This document shows, piece by piece, positions 1 through 6,991 of a stretch of 64,000 nt of DNA. Position 1 is the stretch's first letter. Every line of letters starts with the position of its first letter. Below the pieces are notes generated by a model that worked only from the letters and a program-made list of their open reading frames with translations, did no database searches and was not told the origin of the DNA. The DNA is from JASFYU01 sp045046905 (GTDB lineage Bacteria > Bacteroidota > Bacteroidia > Flavobacteriales > Flavobacteriaceae): contig JASFYU010000041.1 in NCBI GenBank assembly GCA_045046905.1, positions 1 through 64,000 of the forward strand, given 5' to 3'. The translations under genes and the position numbers were made by a program.

Positions 1-62
1 AATTTTTATTAAATCAACAACCTCGACCCAAGGGTACGAGGTATGCTTCCGAAAAAACATTT

Positions 63-133
63 ATCATTTCGAGGCAAGCCTGCCTGCGGTAGGCAGGCCC
101 CTAAGAATTAAACCCTCAACGAGGGATTAAATT
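63..133 (+). repeat. Dispersed palindromic element, family A, copy 1
   Basis: A perfect 21-bp inverted repeat of the form GCCTGCC...GGTAGGCAGGC (78-98) is flanked on the left by ATCATTTCGAGGCAA and on the right by ATTAAACCCTCAACGAGG followed by GATTAAATT. The same arrangement, flanks included, recurs at 60858-60930 (plus) and 10525-10597 (minus). A further small hairpin (CCTCG...CGAGG, 21-41) lies just upstream. It sits directly 5' of the first acyltransferase gene. Function unknown. Confidence 0.75.
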
Positions 134-141
134 GATACCCT

Positions 142-1329
142 ATGCGTTTTCTTAAAATCAAGAACAATTTCACCTTTGACTTTTTTATCAAAAGATCTGT
201 TTACACCTATTATGATAATATTCATAATATAACCAATAATCAAGATTTCTTCAATAAGGCTCCTTTTGACAAAAAATCTATTAAAAAAGTCGTAGTTGTC
301 AATAATATACCGCCATACCTAGACGCAAGGCTTCATAAAGAGAAAATTACGTTCAAGCTCTTTAAGATTTATCATCTCGATGGTTTTTTAGCCGATATAA
401 ACGAGTATTCCAATCTTGATGAATACATGAAAGATCAATTTGGATCCAAAAGTAGGTCAGAAATGAGAAGGTATTTAAGGAGGTTAGAAACCTGTTTCTC
501 TATTCAATATAAAATGTACTACGGAGAAATCACCAAAAAAGAATTTTCCTTCCTATTTGAGGAATTAAGAAAAATGATACAAAGAAGATTTTCACAAAGA
601 GGAGATACACATCAAGGTTTAAAACACTGGGATTATCTAAAAAGTACTGTTTTCGAAATGATTCTTGAGAAAAAAGCATCTTTTTTTGTGATCTTCGATA
701 AAGACCAACCTATCGATATATGCCTGAATTATCATCACCAGAATATTCTTCGCAATTATATACGATCATATGATATTGACTATTCTAAATTTCGCTTAGG
801 TTATATTGATATTCTGAAGCAATTAGAATGGTGTTTTGAGAATAACCATTCTATCCTTGATTTATCCTATGGTGATTTGGCTTACAAGCGTACATGGTGT
901 AATAAAGTGTATACATTCGAACAACATATCATATACAATGAACAGTATTTAAGCCAAAAAATATGGGCTTTTACAATAACTGTATTATTACAACTAAAAT
1001 GGCTTTTAGAAAAAAGAGGAGTCCTAACTCTTTATTATAAATTAAGATCTCTTTTCAAAAGAAAAGCTGCAAAAAAAATGATTTATGAGGAAGCAATTTT
1101 TGAGGTTGAAGACATTTCGCATACTCCTTTGAATACTATTTCACTCTCCAAAATAAACAGTGCAGATGATATATACACCTTCATTCGAAAACCCATCTAT
1201 AATTTTCAGTATCTTAACTTTGAGATTTCAGATGATATTACCATTTACAAAATAAATGACCACCCTAGTTCTTTCATCATCTCTGGTAAAAGAAAAAAAC
1301 AAAAAATAACACAGAAAACTCACAACTAA
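142..1329 (+). CDS. BioF2/FemAB-like GNAT-fold acyltransferase, paralogue 1 of 3
   Basis: A 395-aa soluble protein with no signal peptide. Residues ~100-260 carry the pattern of the acetyltransferase family that includes BioF2-like and FemAB-like enzymes (Acetyltransf_6): an Arg/Lys-rich helix near 105-118, SYDIDYSKFRLG at 209-220, and a closing LDLSYGDLAYKRTW at 239-252, matching the family's yDfl.G...YK..w ending. About 130 residues follow, mainly basic and of unknown role. The next two genes are clear paralogues in the same order and strand, 19 and 9 nt apart, so the three are probably co-transcribed. The DNA is visibly richer in A+T than the housekeeping genes further on. Substrate unknown: an acyl or aminoacyl transfer to a sugar, lipid or peptide acceptor is inferred from the fold only. 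Confidence 0.7.
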   Translation: MRFLKIKNNFTFDFFIKRSVYTYYDNIHNITNNQDFFNKAPFDKKSIKKVVVVNNIPPYLDARLHKEKITFKLFKIYHLDGFLADINEYSNLDEYMKDQFGSKSRSEMRRYLRRLETCFSIQYKMYYGEITKKEFSFLFEELRKMIQRRFSQRGDTHQGLKHWDYLKSTVFEMILEKKASFFVIFDKDQPIDICLNYHHQNILRNYIRSYDIDYSKFRLGYIDILKQLEWCFENNHSILDLSYGDLAYKRTWCNKVYTFEQHIIYNEQYLSQKIWAFTITVLLQLKWLLEKRGVLTLYYKLRSLFKRKAAKKMIYEEAIFEVEDISHTPLNTISLSKINSADDIYTFIRKPIYNFQYLNFEISDDITIYKINDHPSSFIISGKRKKQKITQKTHN

Positions 1330-1348
1330 GAATTGAAAAATAGTATAA

Positions 1349-2527
1349 TTGCCTATGAACATTCATGTGCTAAATTTTCTAAATGATGTATTATTAAAAA
1401 AACGGATTTCTTCGTATTACACAAGAATAACAAATACGTTGTCACAGACTCCGTTTTTTGAACGTTCAGAGGAGGAAATCAAGAAAGAAGAAAATGTTTG
1501 TATCATTAATGATGTGCCCGAATATTTGAGTACTCAAGTACATCCTTTGCTTAAATTAAAAAAGGCAAATATGTATTATGGGTATATGATTAATCTAAAT
1601 ACCTATAAAAATTTCGAGGCATATTTGTTATCAAAATTTAGTACTAAAAGAAGGTCTAACCATAGAACCTGTAAAAAAAAGCTAGAGTTATGCTTTACTA
1701 TTCAGTATAAAATGTATTATGGTGATATTTCTAAAAAAGATTACGACTATCTATTTGACCAACTCAGGCTCATGATTGAAAAAAGATTTATGGCCAAACA
1801 AATGAAATATCATGGTTGGGAAAAAATGAATATGTACAAGGAAGTCATGTACCCCTTGATTCTTGAAAAAAAAGCATGCCTATTCGTTATTTACAGTAAC
1901 AAAAAACCTATTAGCATTTCCTTGAACCTTACAAGCCAAGACATTTATACAGGTTTTATGATGTCATTCGATATAGATTTCTCCAAATTTTATTTGGGCC
2001 TCATTAACATTCTAAAACAAGTGGAGTGGTGTTTTGATAATGATTTCAAGGCCTTTGATTTGATGAAAGGAGATTTGAGCTATAAAAAAAAGTTTACTGA
2101 TACTACCTATCGTTATCAACGTCAAATAATATACCCTTCAGCTCACCTTTTTTATGATGTTATTGCACGTTTCATAGCTTTTAGAACAGAATCCTATTAT
2201 CATTTATTACACCTTCTAAAAAAATGGAATATTCATCTGCTCTACAGAAAAATTAAAGGCTACATAAATGATATCTCAAAACAAAGCGTAGCTGTTAGTC
2301 GTCAGGATTTCTATATAGAGAACATTCCGAACATAGCTTCTGACAACAATCTTTACAAAATAAACATTGAGACTAACGCTTATGCCAAATTAAGAGCGCC
2401 CATATACACCTTCTTGTATTCTAATTCTGAAAATATTGAAAATATTGAAGTTTTTGAAATTGCAAAGGAATCATCATACTTGGTAAAAGGAAAAAAAAAG
2501 AGCATTGTAATCAATTATAACAGCTAA
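1349..2527 (+). CDS. BioF2/FemAB-like GNAT-fold acyltransferase, paralogue 2 of 3
   Basis: A 392-aa paralogue of the preceding gene. Shared landmarks include CFTIQYKMYYGDISKKDYDY (the first copy has CFSIQYKMYYGEITKKEF), MSFDIDFSKFYLG and FDLMKGDLSYKKKF. The tryptophan of the closing YK..W pattern is replaced by phenylalanine and the surrounding residues have drifted, so this copy may have a different acceptor or reduced activity. It starts at an ATG 19 nt after the previous stop. No signal peptide or membrane segment is visible. Function beyond the fold is not established. Confidence 0.68.
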   Translation: MPMNIHVLNFLNDVLLKKRISSYYTRITNTLSQTPFFERSEEEIKKEENVCIINDVPEYLSTQVHPLLKLKKANMYYGYMINLNTYKNFEAYLLSKFSTKRRSNHRTCKKKLELCFTIQYKMYYGDISKKDYDYLFDQLRLMIEKRFMAKQMKYHGWEKMNMYKEVMYPLILEKKACLFVIYSNKKPISISLNLTSQDIYTGFMMSFDIDFSKFYLGLINILKQVEWCFDNDFKAFDLMKGDLSYKKKFTDTTYRYQRQIIYPSAHLFYDVIARFIAFRTESYYHLLHLLKKWNIHLLYRKIKGYINDISKQSVAVSRQDFYIENIPNIASDNNLYKINIETNAYAKLRAPIYTFLYSNSENIENIEVFEIAKESSYLVKGKKKSIVINYNS

Positions 2528-2536
2528 TTTTTGTTG

Positions 2537-3736
2537 ATGACAAAAGAAATAATAGACTTTTATTTTGGACTTTTTGAGAGAGGTGTCTTGCCTGAACTAT
2601 ATTCAAATATTTCATATTCTCACAATAATATTATTATAAGTCGTACTGAATGGTCAGAAGAAAAGAGCTTATCAGCAAACAAACCCGTTAGTCTTGTTAA
2701 ATACGTTCCAGAATATTTGAAGCCTCATTTAAAAAAACATCTTAAAGCGATAAAATTTTTTGAAATCAAAGGATATGCAATTACTTTGAATGGAGTTACA
2801 AGCATAGAGGAATACTTGGCTGAACAAATAAAACGCAAACTCAGAATTTCTTTACTAAATCGAAAAAAACGTTTGGAACAATGCTTCAATATTAGATATG
2901 AGGTTTTTCATAACCACATTACTAAAGAAGAGTATTCAATTCTAATGGAAGCTTTACGCAAACTATTGGTCAGGAGATTTGAGCAAAGGAATGAGGTCAA
3001 TGAACGACTGCTTGATTGGAATAAATATTATGATTTATTCTTCACTTTGATCAATACCAAAAAAGCTTCTTTATTCGTGATTTATGAAAGTAATAAACCT
3101 ATAGCCCTTTCATTAAACTACCACTTTGACAAAGTATTTTTTGGTGCAATTTCTTCCTATGATATTGACTATGGGAAATTTGGATTAGGCCAAATCCTAG
3201 TTTATAAGCGCCTAGAATGGTGTATCGAACAAAAATTTGATGTTTTTGATATGAGCATGGGAAATCCTGATTATAAAAAAAAATGGTGCAATACCGTTTA
3301 CGATTTTGAGCATCATATAGTCTATAGTCCTGATTCATTATCCTCATCTTTTTATGCCAAAAGTATTGCGATTCGAATGAGGACAAAGATGTATTTAAAA
3401 TCTAAAAATATTCATATCCTTTATAAAAAAATAAAAACTAATCTGAAGGTCCTATCAAAAAATGATAAAGAACCAAATAACACTCGTGAAAGAATAAAAT
3501 ACACTATCGAGCCTGAAAACAACATAAAAACTTATAACAACTTAACCAAAGTCGATTATAATACAAGCAAATTTTCTTTCTTAAAACAATATGCTTGTGA
3601 GTTTCTATATGTAACTAAAGAACATATATTAAATACCGAGATATTTGAAGTTGAAAAAGAGAGAATATATGTAATAAAAGGAAAAGACCATAGTAGTAAA
3701 GTGATTTTCGAATTTCATAAAAACGCTAAAGCCTGA
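2537..3736 (+). CDS. BioF2/FemAB-like GNAT-fold acyltransferase, paralogue 3 of 3
   Basis: About 399 aa, third member of the tandem set. The reading frame is open from two TTG codons (2531, 2534), but the ATG at 2537, 9 nt after the preceding stop, is the likelier start. It keeps the signature SSYDIDYGKFGLG followed by FDMSMGNPDYKKKWC, so the family's final YKKKW is intact. Divergence among the three copies is substantial over the whole length, which points to old duplications rather than recent ones. The gene ends at a strong palindrome (3738-3786) that probably terminates transcription. Confidence 0.68.
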   Translation: MTKEIIDFYFGLFERGVLPELYSNISYSHNNIIISRTEWSEEKSLSANKPVSLVKYVPEYLKPHLKKHLKAIKFFEIKGYAITLNGVTSIEEYLAEQIKRKLRISLLNRKKRLEQCFNIRYEVFHNHITKEEYSILMEALRKLLVRRFEQRNEVNERLLDWNKYYDLFFTLINTKKASLFVIYESNKPIALSLNYHFDKVFFGAISSYDIDYGKFGLGQILVYKRLEWCIEQKFDVFDMSMGNPDYKKKWCNTVYDFEHHIVYSPDSLSSSFYAKSIAIRMRTKMYLKSKNIHILYKKIKTNLKVLSKNDKEPNNTRERIKYTIEPENNIKTYNNLTKVDYNTSKFSFLKQYACEFLYVTKEHILNTEIFEVEKERIYVIKGKDHSSKVIFEFHKNAKA

Positions 3737-3737
3737 T

Positions 3738-3786
3738 AACCTGAGTTCGACCTAATCTTTTTTACAGTTTAGGTCGAACTCAGGTT
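3738..3786. repeat. Palindromic repeat family B, full copy 1; probable bidirectional terminator
   Basis: Two perfect 18-nt arms (3738-3755 and 3769-3786, AACCTGAGTTCGACCTAA and its complement) flank a T-rich 13-nt loop. It lies between convergent genes (the acyltransferase triplet and the OmpA gene) with no other terminator in sight. A second full copy is at 6890-6939 and half copies are at 28916-28939 and 46679-46706. A terminator role is inferred from position; the dispersed copies show it is also a repeat family. Confidence 0.8.
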
Positions 3787-3906
3787 TATAAATACTTATC
3801 TACACTGTCAGTAAATTAAACCCTTTCCTTTGTTTCAACTCCTCTTGTAGTACCAATCTCAATAGAAGTAAACAAAATGTAACCTACAGGCCTTTAAATA
3901 TACGAC

Positions 3907-5070
3907 CTAGTCTAGCGTATATTCAATCCTCCTATTGACCTTATGTTCAGCTCCTGAACATTGTACCCCATCAATACATCTATTGGTAATTTGTGATTCG
4001 CCAAAGCCTTTAGCGAGTATTCGTTCTGTAGACATACCCGCTGAAACTATATATTTCACTACATTTTGAGCCCTACGTTCAGATAACCAATCATTATACT
4101 TCGATTTACCTCTTGAATCGGTATGGCCTTTTACCACTATAATTGTTTCAGGATACTTGTTCATGAAATCAACTAATTCATCGAGTTTTCCTTTATCCGA
4201 AGAAGTTAGGTAGGAGGAATTGAATGCGTAATGAACCTTACTTAAATTAGATAATTCATCAATTTTTCTTTTTTGTGCCTCTTCAGCCATTTGTTTTGCA
4301 CTTTCAACAGCGGCCAATCTTGCATTTTCTTTTTCTTCTGCCAATCTTTCGGTCAAGGCAGCTGCTTCTTTGGCCAGATCAATGGCGGCTAAAGAATCTT
4401 GAACACGTTCTTGCTCTTCGATCAAAGCCAACTTTACTAGCCCCTTTTTAGTTAGTCCTTTCTTAATATTGAATCGATATAGACCACTAACCGCATATTG
4501 TAGATGATTGGTAGCCTTATCAGTATTCATGCTCCATTTTCCCGTTGAATTAAAGTCCAATCCAAACCGATCAGAGAACCAAGTTTTAAAACCAACAATA
4601 CCGTTCATTGTTCCACGGCCTTGATTACTCGCCTTAGTGTAACCGACACCACCACCTACATAAGGATCGAACCATTTGGAGCCTCCCCATAGTTTATTCA
4701 AGGCATAAGTAACTCGAGAATCCACAGCATAATAATCAATATCATTTAGCAAAATCACTTTATCAACTTGTTTTCCTGCTTTGTATTTATTATAACTAGC
4801 GATGACCTCCAATCCTATACCACTAGAGAAATACCTTCCAATATTAAGACGGGAAGGAAACGGAACCATATTCCAATTATCGCCTATCGCAAAAGGCTGT
4901 TTCAACTGCTCTCCCGAGTCAACAACAGCATTAAACCCTAGGCCAACGACCCAAGAGCTTTGAACAATACTATCTTTTGATGTGAGTTTTAATTCTTCTT
5001 GTTCTTGAGAAGAAACCTGATTGAAGGTTAGGAAGACGATAATAAATAAAAATAGTGTACAATTTTTCAT
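3907..5070 (-). CDS. OmpA-family outer-membrane protein
   Basis: About 387 aa. The ATG at 5070 gives MKNCTLFLFIIVFLTFNQ, a good signal peptide ending at a SSQ-type cleavage site; the frame extends to an upstream TTG, which is less likely. Residues ~40-205 resemble an eight-strand barrel (alternating, aromatic-ending strands; WFDPYVGGGVGYT). A short Ala/Glu/Lys-rich helix at ~210-265 links to a C-terminal OmpA peptidoglycan-binding domain with GHTDSRGKSKYNDWLSERR and a final NRRIEYTLD. Such proteins tie the outer membrane to peptidoglycan. An extra Cys pair (RCIDGVQCSG) sits in a loop before the last strand, as in many Bacteroidota OmpA proteins. Transcribed alone; convergent with the acyltransferases. 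Confidence 0.88.
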   Translation of the reverse strand: MKNCTLFLFIIVFLTFNQVSSQEQEELKLTSKDSIVQSSWVVGLGFNAVVDSGEQLKQPFAIGDNWNMVPFPSRLNIGRYFSSGIGLEVIASYNKYKAGKQVDKVILLNDIDYYAVDSRVTYALNKLWGGSKWFDPYVGGGVGYTKASNQGRGTMNGIVGFKTWFSDRFGLDFNSTGKWSMNTDKATNHLQYAVSGLYRFNIKKGLTKKGLVKLALIEEQERVQDSLAAIDLAKEAAALTERLAEEKENARLAAVESAKQMAEEAQKRKIDELSNLSKVHYAFNSSYLTSSDKGKLDELVDFMNKYPETIIVVKGHTDSRGKSKYNDWLSERRAQNVVKYIVSAGMSTERILAKGFGESQITNRCIDGVQCSGAEHKVNRRIEYTLD

Positions 5071-5195
5071 AGGTCTAAAGATTTGGGACAATTAGACTGT
5101 AAAATTATGGTATACCGAGCTATAGAAAAAAAAACAACTATGAACTGTTCTTATTTTCGATAGATAGTTTAACTGGCATAAATTACCGATGAATG

Positions 5196-5651
5196 TTAGT
5201 CGACCTCCTTAAAGACAATTTCTTTTGAGGTCAGTGGCAATTTGTAAATGCAAAAGGGGCTTATACTTGTAGTAAGCGATTCATCAGTATCATTTTTCTG
5301 AACAATCTCAAGAGTCATCTTTTCCCTTGTTTCCTCGAGAAAGTGTAAGCGCGACCATAACCCTTCATTTTGTTTTCCGTTGCAAAGGATGATGACCATA
5401 TCTTTTGAAAAATCTATTTCAGGAACCAGAAGTCCTGGTTTACGTGTCTTGTTCACTTTTAAAAAAAAGCGCTTCAACCTCTTGTAGTCCTTTATAATAA
5501 TAACCTCCGATGTATCAGAGCCGCTATAATTATCTTCTAGCACCAATGTTAGTACCGGATCAGTATACGAATCCATACTTTTTGAAGAGGTCTTCATCTG
5601 ACCTTTACAGGATAAAAAAATTGTGGCCATTGCAATCAGCATCCACCTCAT
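5196..5651 (-). CDS. Small PrcB-like lipoprotein
   Basis: A 151-aa lipoprotein. The ATG at 5651 is preferred because it yields MRWMLIAMATIFLSCKGQ, a short signal with lipobox Cys at position 14, and begins one base after the bshA stop. The longer open frame would overlap bshA by about 70 nt. The C-terminal ~100 residues (VIIIKDYKRLKRFF ... PEIDFSKDMVIILCNG ... SPFCIYKLP) resemble the PrcB C-terminal domain, where a conserved DFs..mvi...G strand is typical. PrcB in Treponema is part of a protease complex, but the domain is widespread and its function here is unknown. Tight coupling to bshA suggests co-transcription. Confidence 0.6.
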   Translation of the reverse strand: MRWMLIAMATIFLSCKGQMKTSSKSMDSYTDPVLTLVLEDNYSGSDTSEVIIIKDYKRLKRFFLKVNKTRKPGLLVPEIDFSKDMVIILCNGKQNEGLWSRLHFLEETREKMTLEIVQKNDTDESLTTSISPFCIYKLPLTSKEIVFKEVD

Positions 5652-5652
5652 T

Positions 5653-6798
5653 TTAGCTATATGAGTTTTTAAACCTGCCCTTATATGCTTTTTCGTAAAC
5701 CGCCTCATAAAGTGGTAGTACATTCAAAATATCAAATTTCAGGGCCGCCTGATAGGCATTCTCTTTGAACTCCTTTAACATTTTATCATTACCGAGAATC
5801 TTTAAGGCATTTTTCGCCATTTCATCAACATTACCAACATCGCTCAAAAAGCCTGTTACACCATGAAGGTTTACCTCAGGAATACCACCGGTATTACTAG
5901 ATATTACTGCCACCCTGTTTATCATGGCCTCGAGTGCCGCCAAACCAAAACTTTCTGATTTAGAAGGCAATAGAAACAAATCTGAAAAGCAAAGAATCCT
6001 ATCAATTTCATTGCTGTTTCCTAAAAACAACACTTTGTCTGATATACCCAGTTGTTCACATAAAAACTCGGCTTTTTCTTTTTCAGGCCCCTCTCCTACC
6101 ATAATCAATTTGGCAGGCATTTCTTTTTGGACCTTATTGAAAATATGAATCACATCTTGAATGTGTTTCACCGGCCTGAAATTGCTAATATGGGTTATAA
6201 TTTTCTCATCGTCACTTGCCATTAACGAACGTTGACAATCTGTAAAAGACAAACTGTATTTTGTTTTATCGATAAAGTTAGGAATAACAACTATCTCTTT
6301 CTTGATATCGAAAAGCTCTAATGTTTGTTCTTTGAGGCATGCAGAAACCGAAGTGACAATATCAGATTGATTGATGCTAAATGTAACCGCCGGTTTATAA
6401 AACGGATGCTTACCTACCAAGGTTATATCAGTACCATGCAAGGTAGTAATCATGGGAACATAGATATTCTCTTCTTCCAACATTTTTTTAGCCATATAAC
6501 CGGCATAGGCATGGGGTATCGCATAGTGCACATGCAACAAATCGATATCATACAGCTTAATCGTGTCTACAAGCTTGCTTGATAATGCCAGTTCATAGGG
6601 TTGATAGTGAAAAAGAGGATATTCAGGTACATGAACTTCATGAAAGTGAATTCTTGTACTCAAAAGCTCCAAACGCACTGGTTGGCGGTAGGTAACAAAA
6701 TGAATCTCATGCCCTCTATTAGCCAAGGCGATTCCTAATTCGGTTGCGACCACACCACTACCCCCAAAAGTAGGGTAACATACTATTGCTATCTTCAT
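5653..6798 (-). CDS. bshA: N-acetyl-alpha-D-glucosaminyl L-malate synthase
   Basis: A 381-aa cytosolic GT-B glycosyltransferase (family GT4) that transfers GlcNAc from UDP-GlcNAc to L-malate, the first step of bacillithiol synthesis. Diagnostic features: MKIAIVCYPTFGGSGVVATE at the N terminus, LHVHYAIPHA, TTLHGTDITLVGKHPFYKP, and the nucleotide-sugar site SESFGLAALEAM (EX7E) near residue 290, followed by SSNTGGIPEV. Length matches the family. The partner genes bshB and bshC are not in the window. The gene is followed without a gap by the small lipoprotein. BshA is standard in Flavobacteriaceae, so the call is firm. Confidence 0.94.
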   Translation of the reverse strand: MKIAIVCYPTFGGSGVVATELGIALANRGHEIHFVTYRQPVRLELLSTRIHFHEVHVPEYPLFHYQPYELALSSKLVDTIKLYDIDLLHVHYAIPHAYAGYMAKKMLEEENIYVPMITTLHGTDITLVGKHPFYKPAVTFSINQSDIVTSVSACLKEQTLELFDIKKEIVVIPNFIDKTKYSLSFTDCQRSLMASDDEKIITHISNFRPVKHIQDVIHIFNKVQKEMPAKLIMVGEGPEKEKAEFLCEQLGISDKVLFLGNSNEIDRILCFSDLFLLPSKSESFGLAALEAMINRVAVISSNTGGIPEVNLHGVTGFLSDVGNVDEMAKNALKILGNDKMLKEFKENAYQAALKFDILNVLPLYEAVYEKAYKGRFKNSYS

Positions 6799-6889
6799 TA
6801 CTCAAATTTAATACATACATACCCTATGTCGAGTATTGGATCCTTTATTTACATAAACTTTATGATTTTTACAGTGTCAAAACCCTAAG

Positions 6890-6939
6890 AACCTGAGTTT
6901 GACCTAATCTTTGTTTACAGTTTAGGTCGAACTCAGCTT
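6890..6939. repeat. Palindromic repeat family B, full copy 2
   Basis: Arms AACCTGAGTTTGACCTAA (6890-6907) and TTAGGTCGAACTCAGCTT (6922-6939) pair with two mismatches around a 14-nt T-rich loop. It lies between bshA and the stop codon of the downstream-reading GH3 fusion gene, where it would act as that gene's terminator. The loop sequence is nearly that of copy 1 (TTTACAGT shared), so the whole element is conserved and not merely a hairpin. Confidence 0.78.
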
Positions 6940-6991
6940 AAGAAGTCAGAAGCGCATAAATTTAAAGCATAAACGCCCATCAAGGAACTTA

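Noticed and set aside
78..98. Palindromic repeats as part of a CRISPR array
   Set aside because: Copies are kilobases apart, not regularly spaced, and no cas genes are present.
3099..3386. A 95-codon minus-strand frame
   Set aside because: Antisense to the third acyltransferase gene, whose sense frame carries the family signature.
6803..6810. TAAATTTG on the minus strand just before bshA as a promoter box
   Set aside because: It lies only 5 nt from the start codon and has no upstream TTG at a suitable distance; it would need a leaderless mRNA.
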